From: Polyangiaceae bacterium
Lineage (GTDB): Bacteria > Myxococcota_A > Polyangia > Polyangiales > Polyangiaceae
Direction: 5' to 3'
Length of the DNA: 54,423 nucleotides
Assembly (NCBI GenBank): GCA_020849655.1
Contig: JADLFU010000143.1
Span: 1-54,423, forward strand
Below the pieces are notes generated by a model that saw only the letters and a program-made list of their open reading frames with translations, made no database searches and was not told the origin of the DNA. The stretch's first letter is position 1; every line of letters starts with the position of its first letter. The position numbers and the translations under genes are program-made. Of this stretch, positions 27,772 to 36,778 are shown one piece after another.

Positions 27772-29820
27772 TCAGCGGGGGCGCGGCGCGAGGGGCTGCC
27801 CGCTGTCGTCGAGCCAGCGCCGCTCCTTCACCCACTCGACCTGGTACGGCCGCGCCTGCACGATCACGACCTCGCGGCGGGGCCCGGCGATCAAGAACTC
27901 GACGTCGGCGGCCTTGCCGCTCATGCCGTAGGTGTCGCCGGTGAACCCCTCGTGGATGGCGGCGAGCGCCGCGCGCAGGCGCGTCAGATCCTCCGCCGAG
28001 AGGAGCGGCCTGCCCCCGGCCCGTGACGACGCGCTCATGCGCTCGACGCCGTTGCCGTCCTCGTAGTGGTAGAGCATCACCTGCTCGGGGATCTCGTTGC
28101 CGCGGGCGCCCGTCACGCTGCCCTCTCCCCGGGAGAGCTGCGCGTTCACGAAGAACCCCGGCTGCCCCTGGCTGAAGGGGTTCGCCGTGATCGCGACGCC
28201 GTTGATGACGTCGTCGTCGACGCTCTCCTGCACGAGGATGGCCATGCCGACGGTCGCCGAGTCGATGCGGTAGTAGCGGCGCTCCTCCTCGGCGCCGAGC
28301 AGCCACACGCTCGACCACACCTTCTTCAGCCCCCGCTCCACGTCCGCGCGATCGGCCGGATCGACGCGCGTCGAGCGGTAGAGGCCCGCGCCGTTGAACC
28401 CCGGCAGATCCTCGCTGTTGGTCGACGAGCGCAGGCGCACCTTGCCGGGCGGGAGCGTCTCGGCGATCCGGCGGGACAGCCCGTCGACGATCGACGCCGG
28501 CACCGGCGCGGCCTCCATCGCGGCGCGCAGGTCGTCGAGGGCGCGCTTGCGCGCGGCCGGATCACGCGCGAACGCGGGCTCCCGTAGCATCGCCTCGACG
28601 CGGCGATCGAGGCCGTTCGCCCTCAGGAACTCCGCGTACGCGCTCATCGGCAGCGCGAAGCCCCTGGGCACGCGGAACCTCCCGCGCCCGAGCTGCGTGA
28701 CGAGGCCCAGCTGCGCCGCCTTCGCGCCGACGCGGGGGACGTCGCCGAGCGTGAGCGCCTCGAGCCCCGGCATCCCGACGTCCCGATCGTCGCGCGCCGG
28801 CCGCGTGATCTCCTTCGGGCGCGATCGCTCCCACCCCGCCTCCGCCTCCGCCTGCGTCGCGGGCGTCAGCGTGAACCCGAGCGGCGTCACCACGAGCTTC
28901 GCGAGCTTGCCCTCGAGCCCGCGCACGTCGTCGCGGGACGTCGCCGCCTTCGCGTAGAGGTTCGGGGTCTTGCGGTTGTGGCAGAGCACGTTGATGTGCC
29001 CGAGCGGCGCCTGGATCTCCTCCGAGATCACGCCCGCGACGACCGGCAGATCCTCGGGCAGCGTGCCGAGCACGACCAGATCGAAGGGCCGCAGCTCCCC
29101 CGCCGCTGGCACCCTCCCCGGCGGGAACACCCGCACGTAGCCGTACGCCGTCCCGAGCTCGAGCGGCTGGAACGTGACCTTCGAGAACAGCTCGCTCGAC
29201 TCGACCACCGGCAGGAGCGCGCGCGTCCGCGGATCACCGTCGTGCGCGAGCGGCACCGGGCGATAGCGCAGCTCGCGCGAGAAGAAGACGCGGTCGCGCA
29301 CGAGCTGGAACGCCCTCGCCGTCTCGTCGAGCGACAGCTCGTCTCCCGCGTACAGCTCGAAGGCCCACACGTCGCCCGGGTAGCGGCTGAGCGACCCGAG
29401 CACGAACCGCCGGTCGGGCCGGTGGTACTCGCGCCGGTTGAACACCACCTCGTCGCCCACGGGGTGCGCGGCCGTCGAGAGGAACCTCCGCGCGAAAAAA
29501 TAGTGGATCGGCCAGCGCTCGCTCTGCAGGAAATAGGTCTGCCCGTCGCTTCGATCGTGGACGATCTTCACGACCTCGGTGCCCGGGAGCGCGGCGGTGG
29601 GCGACCGGAACGCGAGCGCGTCCCACACGGCCTGCGACCGGACGGCGTTCGCGTAGTCGCCGTCCCGGGTCGGCGCGCGCGCGCTCGACGAGCCGACCGG
29701 GCCGGCGTCGATCGCGACGGGGCGCGGCGGGGCGCCGGCGCACGCGCCGAAGAGGAGCGACGCCGAGACGAGCGAGGCGGCCACGCGCGACGAGAGAGGC
29801 ACGCACGCAAGCCTACCCAC
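27772..29820 (-). CDS. Lipid-anchored PEP-synthase/PPDK-like protein
   Basis: 682 residues. A signal peptide with lipobox (ASLLFGACAG) indicates export and lipid anchoring. After an uncharacterised N-terminal region (60-240), residues about 250-320 resemble the swivelling phosphohistidine segment of PEP-utilising enzymes (EIQAPLGHINVLCHNRKTPN), and residues about 360-660 resemble the ATP-grasp PEP/pyruvate-binding domain (GAKAAQLGLV, KVRLRSSTNSEDLPGFNGAGLYRS, VGMAILVQES, GVAITANPF, EFLIAGPRREVVIVQARPYQ). The order is reversed compared with PPDK. ATP is not expected outside the cytoplasm, so either the signal call is wrong or the domain has a non-catalytic or unusual role. Followed by a PP2C gene. 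Confidence 0.8.
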   Translation of the reverse strand: MGRLACVPLSSRVAASLVSASLLFGACAGAPPRPVAIDAGPVGSSSARAPTRDGDYANAVRSQAVWDALAFRSPTAALPGTEVVKIVHDRSDGQTYFLQSERWPIHYFFARRFLSTAAHPVGDEVVFNRREYHRPDRRFVLGSLSRYPGDVWAFELYAGDELSLDETARAFQLVRDRVFFSRELRYRPVPLAHDGDPRTRALLPVVESSELFSKVTFQPLELGTAYGYVRVFPPGRVPAAGELRPFDLVVLGTLPEDLPVVAGVISEEIQAPLGHINVLCHNRKTPNLYAKAATSRDDVRGLEGKLAKLVVTPLGFTLTPATQAEAEAGWERSRPKEITRPARDDRDVGMPGLEALTLGDVPRVGAKAAQLGLVTQLGRGRFRVPRGFALPMSAYAEFLRANGLDRRVEAMLREPAFARDPAARKRALDDLRAAMEAAPVPASIVDGLSRRIAETLPPGKVRLRSSTNSEDLPGFNGAGLYRSTRVDPADRADVERGLKKVWSSVWLLGAEEERRYYRIDSATVGMAILVQESVDDDVINGVAITANPFSQGQPGFFVNAQLSRGEGSVTGARGNEIPEQVMLYHYEDGNGVERMSASSRAGGRPLLSAEDLTRLRAALAAIHEGFTGDTYGMSGKAADVEFLIAGPRREVVIVQARPYQVEWVKERRWLDDSGQPLAPRPR

Positions 29821-29855
29821 GATCCACCCGACGGTGTACGGTCCCGCCCGTTCCC

Positions 29856-30419
29856 ATGGGCATGATCGAAGACGTCCACCAGGATCTGCGCGCCTCCATC
29901 GGCAAGGCGCACGAGGCGCTGAAGCGCGAGCTCGCGAAGGTGCGCACCGGGCGGGCCGCCGCGGCGATGCTCGACAGCGTGCGGGTCGACTACTACGGCA
30001 CGCCGACGCAGCTCTCGCAGATGGCGTCCATCAACGTCCCCGAGCCCCGGCTGCTCACCGTCAAGCCGTGGGACAAGACGGCCATCAAGCTCGTCGAGAA
30101 GGCGATCCGCGAGGCGGAGCTCGGGCTGAACCCCCAGCCCGACGGCGACCTCATCCGCGTCCCGGTGCCGGCGCTGACGGAGGAGCGCCGCAAGGAGCTC
30201 GTGAAGCTCGCGAAGAAGCAGGGCGAGGAGGCGAAGGTGGCCGTGCGCAACGCCCGCCGCGACGCGCTCGAGCTGCTCGGCGATCTCGCGAAGGACGGCG
30301 AGGCGAGCGAGGACGAGGTCGACCGCGCGAAGAAGAAGGCGGAGGATCTGGTCGCCGACGGCACGAAGCAGGTCGACTCTCTCGTCGGCGCGAAGGAGAA
30401 GGACATCCTCGACGTGTGA
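29856..30419 (+). CDS. frr: Ribosome recycling factor
   Basis: 187 residues, standard length. RRF splits post-termination ribosomes with EF-G. Typical blocks are LAKVRTGRAAAAMLDSVRVDYYGTPTQLSQMASINVPEPR, LTVKPWDKTAIKLVEKAI, GDLIRVPVPALTEERRKELVK and AKVAVRNARRDALE. Two in-frame ATGs (29856, 29862) are possible. In most bacteria frr follows pyrH and tsf; here its neighbours are signalling genes. Confidence 0.97.
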   Translation: MGMIEDVHQDLRASIGKAHEALKRELAKVRTGRAAAAMLDSVRVDYYGTPTQLSQMASINVPEPRLLTVKPWDKTAIKLVEKAIREAELGLNPQPDGDLIRVPVPALTEERRKELVKLAKKQGEEAKVAVRNARRDALELLGDLAKDGEASEDEVDRAKKKAEDLVADGTKQVDSLVGAKEKDILDV

Positions 30420-30432
30420 GGCCGCGCGCCGC

Positions 30433-30463
30433 TTGACAGTGAAGTTTCTCGCGTGACACCGTA
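30433..30463 (+). promoter_or_regulatory. Candidate promoter of the second PP2C gene
   Basis: A perfect -35 hexamer TTGACA (30433-30438) lies in the 77-base gap between frr and the PP2C gene. No good -10 element is seen at 17 bases; ACCGTA (30458-30463) at 19 bases is the closest. Weak prediction. Confidence 0.3.
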
Positions 30464-30496
30464 GTCCACTCGCGCAGCAAGGTCCGAGACGCCCGC

Positions 30497-31375
30497 ATGC
30501 CCGACTCCCCACGCCTCCGCGCCGTCGCCTACGGTCTGACCGACCGGGGGATGCAACGCGAGCACAACGAAGACTCGTTCGTGGTCCTCGATGATTTCAG
30601 CCTCTTCATCGTGGCCGACGGCATGGGCGGCCACCGCGCGGGCGACGTCGCCAGCAAGCTCGCGACGGAGACGATCGCCGAGTTCTTCCGATCGACGGCG
30701 AGCGAGGACGTCACCTGGCCCTTCCACTTCGACACGAGCCTGACCGAGGAGGAGAACCGCCTCGTCACCGGCATCCGCGTCGCCAACCGCCAGATCCTCG
30801 ACAAGAGCGAGCGCTCCCGCGACTGCCACGGGATGGGCACCACCGTGGTCGGCGCGATGTACTCGAGCTCGAAGAACCGCCTGTTCGTCGGGCACGTCGG
30901 CGACAGCCGCTGCTACCGCGTGCGCGAGGGCGAGATCAAGCTGCTCACGCGCGACCACTCGCTGCTCAACGACTACCTGCTCGCGATGCCGGACCTGACC
31001 GACGATCAGCGCGCCGAGCTCCCGAAGAACGTCATCACCCGCGCGCTCGGCATGCAGCGCGACGTCGTCGTCGACCTGCAGTCCGACGAGCCCAGGCTGG
31101 GTGACACGTACGTGCTCTGCTCCGACGGCCTGAACGGCATGCTCCAGGACGACGACATCCGTCGCCTCGTGTTCGACGACGACATCCAGTCGGGCGCGCG
31201 CAAGCTCATCGACAACGCGAACGCGAACGGCGGCGAGGACAACATCACGGTCGTGCTGATCCGGCTCGTCGAGGACACGGCCCCGCGCCACTCGTCGCCG
31301 TCGATCATCGAGGACGACACCATCTCGACGCGCGCGCCGACCGTCGACCCGCCGGCGCCGCTCTCCGAGCGCTGA
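30497..31375 (+). CDS. PP2C-family serine/threonine phosphatase with disordered tail
   Basis: 292 residues. The PP2C domain spans about 12-255 with REHNEDSF, IVADGMGGHRAGDVASKLA, GMGTTVVGAM, VGHVGDSRCYRVREGEI, CSDGLNGML and GGEDNITVVLIRL. An acidic, Ser/Thr/Pro-rich tail of about 35 residues (PSIIEDDTISTRAPTV) could be a phosphorylation or docking site. Second PP2C within 4 kb; the nearest kinase is at 33409. Its stop abuts the convergent HTTM-DCC gene. Confidence 0.95.
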   Translation: MPDSPRLRAVAYGLTDRGMQREHNEDSFVVLDDFSLFIVADGMGGHRAGDVASKLATETIAEFFRSTASEDVTWPFHFDTSLTEEENRLVTGIRVANRQILDKSERSRDCHGMGTTVVGAMYSSSKNRLFVGHVGDSRCYRVREGEIKLLTRDHSLLNDYLLAMPDLTDDQRAELPKNVITRALGMQRDVVVDLQSDEPRLGDTYVLCSDGLNGMLQDDDIRRLVFDDDIQSGARKLIDNANANGGEDNITVVLIRLVEDTAPRHSSPSIIEDDTISTRAPTVDPPAPLSER

Positions 31376-33346
31376 CTACCGCGCGTCGAGGCCGGGTGCC
31401 CGCGCCTCCATGAGCTTCTGGCGCCGCGTGGGCTCGCGCCGCACGATCCCGGGCGGCTGGATAGGACGCGACACCCACGAGAGCTCGAACGACACGAGGC
31501 GGTCCCGCTGGCGCCCCTCGAGCTCGTGCCAGCGGAAGAGATAGTCGCGCAGGTGGTCGCGGTAGCGCGCGTTGACGTCGCGGCGCATGCGGTCGTGGAG
31601 CTCGAACCAGAGCTGGCTGACGAGGAACCCTCGCTCGACCGGCGGCAGCGAGAAATCGACCGGCCCCCCGTCGCGGAGCGGATCGATGTGCCGCCCGTCG
31701 GCGGTGACGCCGTCGACGACCAGGCACCCATCCTCGAACGGGGGCACCGGCGCGAACATGCTCCAGCCCTGGAACATGCGCGGGTACTGCGCGATCGCGG
31801 CGAGCACCTTCGGCTGCGAGGCCGGGCGCGGCACCCACCACGGCAGGCCACGGTTCTCGGCGACGATCTGCGACGCGGACGCGAGCATCATCACGGCGAC
31901 CGCCGCGGTCGTGAGCGCCCCGGTCGCGCGCGCGCCGAGCAGCGGCTCTGGGCGCCGCGGCGCCTCCCTCGCCACGTCTCCTCCGACCGGGGGGAGCCCA
32001 CACGCGCCGAGGCCGAGCGCCACCGAGATCTCCCGGCGACGCGCCGCGAAGCGCTCGTATCCGCGCCGGGCGAGGCCGGAGACGAGCGGCAACTCGAGCA
32101 CCTTCGCGGCGACGACGCCGTACGGGAGCGCGACGAGGGTCTGTCGCACCGCCTGGGCCTCGGTGAAGTACGCGCCGTCGGGCCGCACCACGACGAGCGT
32201 GCGCTCCGTCATCGCGGGGTCGAGGCCCGGCGGTAGGGCGGCTTCGTCGTCGCTCGGGCGGAGCGAGACCTTGCCCAGGTGGTCGAGGCGCGCGAGCACG
32301 CGCGCGAGCTGGAAGCACACCCCGCACGACGCGTCGTACAGCACCGTCCGCGACGGCAGGCGCGCCCGCATCCTCGCGGCGAGCGCTTCCCAGTCCTCGG
32401 GGCCGAGCAGCAGCACGGCGTGGAGCATCATCGCGAACGCGAAGAGGCCGTAGTTCCCCACGCTCTCCAGCCCGAGGTGCAGCACCAGCACCATGAACGC
32501 GGCGACCCGGCGGCACGAGCGCAGCCACAGCGGCGAGACGAGCAAGATCGTGATGCCGCGCTCGAGCACGAGCGCCCACACGGTGAGCGCCTGGTACAGC
32601 TCGAGCGGCGCGCGCAGGCGCAGCCACAGCCCCGTCGGCTCGAGGAGCCTGTCCGTCCAGAACACGTAGTGCACGGCGGTCAGGTCGCGCCACGGCGCCC
32701 CATCTTTGTGGACGACGTTGAAGTGGTAGATGACGACCAGGTTGAGCACGAGCGCGGCGAACGCGAGCGAGACCACGGGCCGGGTGTCGGCCGGCGGCCG
32801 CGGCCCCGCGAGGTCGGACGGGCGCGACTCGGGGCGCTCCGCGAGCGAGCGGCGGAGCGCGTCGACGGAGAACCTGCGCCCGAGCGGCAGGAACACCGTC
32901 CAGAGCGCGAGGAGGTTCATCACGACGTCGCCGCCGTTCTCCAGCATGATGTTGCGGCTGTGCAGGCTCGACACGCAGAGGAGCGCGAGCACCTGCATCA
33001 GCTTCGTGCGGTACCCGACCGCGTAGAGCAGGTAGACGATCGCCGTCAGCGCGAACGCGAACCGCACCTCTCCGGGCGTCCCGAACGCGTGGTACAGGCT
33101 GAACAGGTGGGCGCTCATCGGCCGGAAGATCGAGCCGTGGTTCGGGAGCATCCCGTCGTTCGAGTAGAAGAGGGCGACGTCGGGCACGCGCCGGTACAGA
33201 TCGACGAGCAGGAGCGCGCCGAACAGCACGCGAAAGAGGCCGAGCGTCCGCGGATCGGTCGTCGCGAACTCGGCGAGGAAGCCCCTCGCCGCCTCGCCCC
33301 GAGCCTCGACGTCGCGCGCGCGCATCGAGGCTGTCTCGTACCGCAT
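31376..33346 (-). CDS. HTTM (vitamin-K-carboxylase-like) membrane protein fused to a DCC/DUF393 domain
   Basis: 656 residues from ATG 33346 (TTG 33379 and ATG 33325 are alternatives). The N-terminal about 330 residues form a multi-pass HTTM-type region (FRVLFGALLLVDLYRR, NDGMLPNHGSI, MLENGGDVVMNLLALWTVFLPLG, HFNVVHKDGAPWRDL). A DCC thiol-disulfide-oxidoreductase-like domain begins at VLYDASCGVCFQLARVLARLD with its CxxC. After two more membrane helices (about 480-520), a soluble C-terminal domain shows carboxylase-like sequence (WSMFAPVPPFEDGCLVVDGVTADGRHIDP). Its function is unknown; redox chemistry on a membrane substrate is plausible. Confidence 0.85.
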   Translation of the reverse strand: MRYETASMRARDVEARGEAARGFLAEFATTDPRTLGLFRVLFGALLLVDLYRRVPDVALFYSNDGMLPNHGSIFRPMSAHLFSLYHAFGTPGEVRFAFALTAIVYLLYAVGYRTKLMQVLALLCVSSLHSRNIMLENGGDVVMNLLALWTVFLPLGRRFSVDALRRSLAERPESRPSDLAGPRPPADTRPVVSLAFAALVLNLVVIYHFNVVHKDGAPWRDLTAVHYVFWTDRLLEPTGLWLRLRAPLELYQALTVWALVLERGITILLVSPLWLRSCRRVAAFMVLVLHLGLESVGNYGLFAFAMMLHAVLLLGPEDWEALAARMRARLPSRTVLYDASCGVCFQLARVLARLDHLGKVSLRPSDDEAALPPGLDPAMTERTLVVVRPDGAYFTEAQAVRQTLVALPYGVVAAKVLELPLVSGLARRGYERFAARRREISVALGLGACGLPPVGGDVAREAPRRPEPLLGARATGALTTAAVAVMMLASASQIVAENRGLPWWVPRPASQPKVLAAIAQYPRMFQGWSMFAPVPPFEDGCLVVDGVTADGRHIDPLRDGGPVDFSLPPVERGFLVSQLWFELHDRMRRDVNARYRDHLRDYLFRWHELEGRQRDRLVSFELSWVSRPIQPPGIVRREPTRRQKLMEARAPGLDAR

Positions 33347-33408
33347 CACCGCGCGCGGCGGATCGTAGTTTTCCCCCAAAGGTAAACGTTGCTACGGTGC
33401 CCGCCGCA

Positions 33409-35097
33409 ATGGCCGAGGACCACTTCGGCATCGTCGGGACGGTGCAAGCGGGAGCTTACCGCGTCGAGGCGGTCGTCGCCGAAGGCGGCTTCGGCGTCGT
33501 GTACCGCGCGCACCACGACGCGTTCCAGGCGCCGGTCGCGCTGAAATGCCTGAAGATGCCGCAGCAGCTGTCGGCCGCGCACCAGCAGGAGTTCCTGGCG
33601 AAGTTTCGCGAGGAGGCGGCGCTGCTGTTCCGGCTCTCGGCGAGCATCCCGTCGGTCGTCCGGCCGCTGCACGTCGACCAGCTCGTCACGCCGGACAACC
33701 GCTTCGTGCCGTTCATGGCGCTCGAGTGGCTCGAGGGCGAGGGGCTCGACCAGCTGATCGCGCGGCGCGACGCCGAGGGCCGGCCGCCGCTGACGATGAA
33801 GCGCGCGGTGCGCCTGTTGACCCCGGTCGCGCGCGCGCTCGCCCGCGCGCACCACTTCCCGGCCGAGGGCGGGGCGATCTCGATCGTCCACCGCGATCTG
33901 AAGCCCGACAACATCTTCCTCGCGCGGGTCAACGGCGAGGAGGTGGTGAAGATCTTCGACTTCGGCATCGCGAAGGCGCGCAGCGTCGCGTCGCAGGTCG
34001 CCGGCCGGCTGTCGCAGGGCGACGCGATGACCGCGTTCACGCCCGGCTACGGCGCGCCCGAGCAGTGGCTGCCGAAGCGCTACGGGCAGACGGGCCCGTG
34101 GACCGACGTCTTCGGCCTCGCGCTCACGCTGCTCGAGCTGTGCCTCGGCCGCGCGGTGATCGACGGCGACACCGCCGCGATGATGGGAACGGCGTGCGAC
34201 GAGGCGCGCCGGCCGTCGCCGAGGACGGAGGGGCTCGAGGTCAGCGACGAGGTGGAGTCGGTGTTCCTCGGCGCGCTCGCGGTCGATCCGCGCAAGCGCT
34301 ACCTCGACGCGGGATCGTTCTGGGACGCGCTCGAGAGCTCGCTCGGCCTCGAGGTGTCGGCGACGCCGACCATCGCGGGCTCGATGCGCCGCGACGCGCG
34401 CGTGGACGGAGGCGCTGGCGGCCCGAGCGAGGAGCGCCTCTCGACGCGACCCCCGCCGCGCGTCGACAAGTTCGCGCCGACGCTCGACGCGGGCGACGCG
34501 CGCGCAGCGGCGAGCTCCGCGCCTCCGCCCGGCTCCTCTCCCGCCCCGAGCGTCCGCGCCCCGGCGCCCGCCGCGCCGCTCGTGCTGCCGAACATTCCTG
34601 ACATCGACATGTCCGCGCCGCCGCCGACTCCTCCGCCGCGGCGACCGTCCGGCGAGCGCGAGGCAGCTCCAGCCTCCGCGCCAGCCGCGCCCGTCAAGGG
34701 GCCCGACTTCGACGACGAGGAGGACGGCGCCATCGAGATCGCCGTCGACCTGAAGAAGAACGCCGACAAGGCGAAGGACGCGCCGCCGCTGCGCCTCACG
34801 GGCGGCGAGCCGCTCCCCACGCCGCGCGTGGCCCCTGCGGGCGCGTCGGGGCAGTTCCCCAAGCTCGAGCCCCAGCCGCTGCGGGTGGTGCCGAGGCAGT
34901 CCGCCGCCGCGAAGCTGAAGATCCCCTTCATCCTCGGCGGCTCGGGCCTGCTGCTGATGCTCCTCGAGCAGATCTACGTCGCGATGGTCGGCGGGCTGCT
35001 CGCGGTCGGCCCCATCAGGCTGACGTACGTCGCGGGGTTGCTCGTCGCCGCGGCGGTGGTGATGGTCGTCGCGCGGCTCGTGACGGATGATCGTTGA
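33409..35097 (+). CDS. Hanks-type serine/threonine protein kinase, membrane-anchored
   Basis: 562 residues from ATG 33409. The kinase domain covers about 10-300: glycine loop EGGFGVVYRA, ATP-binding Lys46, catalytic HRDLKPDN (Asp163), DFG, GYGAPEQW in the activation segment and DVFGLALTLLELCLG. All catalytic residues are present, so it should be active. A Pro/Ala-rich disordered region (about 320-500) follows, then two C-terminal helices (about 505-560) anchor it. The next gene overlaps by 11 bases and encodes a small membrane protein, a likely partner. Two PP2C genes lie within 6.5 kb. Confidence 0.95.
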   Translation: MAEDHFGIVGTVQAGAYRVEAVVAEGGFGVVYRAHHDAFQAPVALKCLKMPQQLSAAHQQEFLAKFREEAALLFRLSASIPSVVRPLHVDQLVTPDNRFVPFMALEWLEGEGLDQLIARRDAEGRPPLTMKRAVRLLTPVARALARAHHFPAEGGAISIVHRDLKPDNIFLARVNGEEVVKIFDFGIAKARSVASQVAGRLSQGDAMTAFTPGYGAPEQWLPKRYGQTGPWTDVFGLALTLLELCLGRAVIDGDTAAMMGTACDEARRPSPRTEGLEVSDEVESVFLGALAVDPRKRYLDAGSFWDALESSLGLEVSATPTIAGSMRRDARVDGGAGGPSEERLSTRPPPRVDKFAPTLDAGDARAAASSAPPPGSSPAPSVRAPAPAAPLVLPNIPDIDMSAPPPTPPPRRPSGEREAAPASAPAAPVKGPDFDDEEDGAIEIAVDLKKNADKAKDAPPLRLTGGEPLPTPRVAPAGASGQFPKLEPQPLRVVPRQSAAAKLKIPFILGGSGLLLMLLEQIYVAMVGGLLAVGPIRLTYVAGLLVAAAVVMVVARLVTDDR

Positions 35098-35707
35098 TCC
35101 TCGCCAGCGCGCCGACGAGAGCGTCGCGACGCGGTTCTCGCGCTCGATGAACGCGGCCACGTCGCCCTACGGCTACCTCACCGACATCGCGCTCGCGTCG
35201 GCGCTCTCGGCGCTGCCCGTCGTGCTGCTCGTGCGCCAGGCGAGCGACGGGGCGCTGCGTTCGCCGGTCACGGTCGCCCTCGGTCTGCTCGCGCTCGCGC
35301 CGGTGGCGATCGCGCTCGGCCTGTCGGCGACGCTGCGGGGGGCGCGCGAGCAGGTCGTCACCTGGCTCGCCTCGCTCCCGTTCGCGGTCGACAACGTCAA
35401 CGCGCTGCTCGTAGGGCTGACGGACGAGCTCGAGATCGCGGTCGACGACGCCGCCCCCGGGTACCGCGACGACGGCGCGACGGCCGACCGGCGCGCGCTG
35501 CAGCTCGACCTCGACCGCATCAGCGAGGACGCGCTCGTCACCCGCTGCGAGGACGGTCGCATCTGCGTGAAGCTCGGCGTCGTCGAGAGCAAGTGGCTCC
35601 CGCTGCGCACCTGTCACGCGCGCTGGGTGAGGTTCCAGCGGGTGATCACGGAGTTCGTGGTGCCGCTCTCCCGACGGGTGAAGATCACGGGCGTGCGGGT
35701 CTGCTGA
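35087..35707 (+). CDS. Membrane protein coupled to the kinase gene
   Basis: 206 residues, overlapping the end of the kinase gene by 11 bases, so the two are co-translated. Two hydrophobic helices (about 30-50 and 60-85) precede a soluble domain with an acidic middle (DELEIAVDDAAPGY) and a basic C-terminus (WVRFQRVITEFVVPLSRRVKITGVRVC). The layout, hydrophobic pair and cytoplasmic tail, suggests a membrane partner or substrate of the kinase. No family recognised. It ends 6 bases from the convergent lipoprotein gene. Confidence 0.75.
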   Translation: MIVDPRQRADESVATRFSRSMNAATSPYGYLTDIALASALSALPVVLLVRQASDGALRSPVTVALGLLALAPVAIALGLSATLRGAREQVVTWLASLPFAVDNVNALLVGLTDELEIAVDDAAPGYRDDGATADRRALQLDLDRISEDALVTRCEDGRICVKLGVVESKWLPLRTCHARWVRFQRVITEFVVPLSRRVKITGVRVC

Positions 35708-35713
35708 CGCCGC

Positions 35714-36670
35714 TCACGCCCCGCCGGTGGAGGGGACGGCGACGGGCGGGGCGGCGTTCACGATAAGGCACGAGACCTGCGTCGAGACGCGGGGCGCCGA
35801 CGCCTTCGCCCTCTGCGCGCGGAGCGTCGACGTGAGCGTCTCGACCGCGGCGGCGATCTCCGCGGCGCCCGCCGGGGTGACGGGCTGCCGGCTGGCCTCG
35901 ACGAGCCCGGCGGTCTCGATCTTCACGGTGGGCACCGTGCCGTCGGGGAAGTCGAGCCCGATCGACACGAGCACCCGGATGCTGCCGCCGGGCATGACGC
36001 CGAACGTGAGGGGCTTCCGCGCGAGTGGCCCGCACAGCCCCGGGCTGCCCGTCCCGCCCGGAGCGCCGAAATTCGAGCGCGACCACTGCACGACGTCGAC
36101 CGTGCCGAGCTCGTCGCCGCCCGTCGGCGGCCGGGAGACGACCGCGCACGTCATCGACTGCCGGTCGAGGTCCTGCCCGGGCGGGCACGTGGGGAGCTTG
36201 ACGCACGCGGCGCCGCTCCACGCCTCGTCCTTCGCGCAGGTCTGCTCGACGGGCACGCACGAGCTCTGGCCGTGCGTCACGACGAGCGCCGTGCCCGGCG
36301 CGCACCCGAGCGTCTGGCCCGGACCGACGCCCGCGGCGCGGTCGACGCTGCTCTTCGGGACGCAGGTGTCGTTCTCGAGATCGACGACGAACCCGGCGAC
36401 GCACGCGATGGGCGCGCAGCCGTTGGCGGTGAACATGCCGCCCTTGCCGCAGTGCTTGTTGGCCTCGAGCTGCGTCAGGCACTGGCCGCCGAGCGCGAGG
36501 TAGCCCTGCGCGCAGACGCAGCGCCTCTGCGCGTCGTGGAACACCTCGCGGCTGCCGCACGACGACACCTTGCACTGGCCGTTCACGGTCAGCAGGCACA
36601 TGTTGGACGGGCAGCCCGGCAGCGACGACAGCGACAGCGCCGCGAGCGCGCCGAGGACGAGGCGCTTCAT
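35714..36670 (-). CDS. Cysteine-rich lipoprotein
   Basis: 318 residues from ATG 36670. The signal peptide carries a lipobox (LSLSSLPGC). The first 170 mature residues contain about 20 cysteines in EGF-like or TIL-like spacing (CLLTVNGQCKVSSCGSRE, CVCAQGYLALGGQCL, CAPIACVAGFVVDLENDTC, CPPGQDLDRQSMTCAV). The C-terminal 120 residues are cysteine-poor and beta-rich. Probably a surface lipoprotein; such Cys-rich proteins are frequent in myxobacteria. Divergent from the MopE-repeat gene, with 108 bases between them. Confidence 0.85.
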   Translation of the reverse strand: MKRLVLGALAALSLSSLPGCPSNMCLLTVNGQCKVSSCGSREVFHDAQRRCVCAQGYLALGGQCLTQLEANKHCGKGGMFTANGCAPIACVAGFVVDLENDTCVPKSSVDRAAGVGPGQTLGCAPGTALVVTHGQSSCVPVEQTCAKDEAWSGAACVKLPTCPPGQDLDRQSMTCAVVSRPPTGGDELGTVDVVQWSRSNFGAPGGTGSPGLCGPLARKPLTFGVMPGGSIRVLVSIGLDFPDGTVPTVKIETAGLVEASRQPVTPAGAAEIAAAVETLTSTLRAQRAKASAPRVSTQVSCLIVNAAPPVAVPSTGGA

Positions 36671-36748
36671 CGCGGTCGAACGTAGCCGACGCTCGTCGCG
36701 CCGTCGCCACCCATCGCAAGATCCGCCGCGACATGATAAGGGCGTGCT

Positions 36749-36771
36749 CGGCGCTATCAGCGCCGGGGAGG
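36749..36771 (+). promoter_or_regulatory. Hairpin abutting the Shine-Dalgarno of the MopE-repeat gene
   Basis: CGGCGCT-ATC-AGCGCCG (36749-36765) forms a perfect 7-base stem whose last base is the first G of the GGGGAGG ribosome-binding site (36765-36771), eight bases before ATG 36779. In mRNA it could modulate initiation, or as DNA it could be an operator. Confidence 0.4.
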
Positions 36772-36778
36772 CACACAC

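Noticed and set aside
36749-36765. Transcription terminator between the divergent lipoprotein and MopE genes
   Set aside because: No T-tract on either strand, and the hairpin sits against a ribosome-binding site of a divergently transcribed gene.
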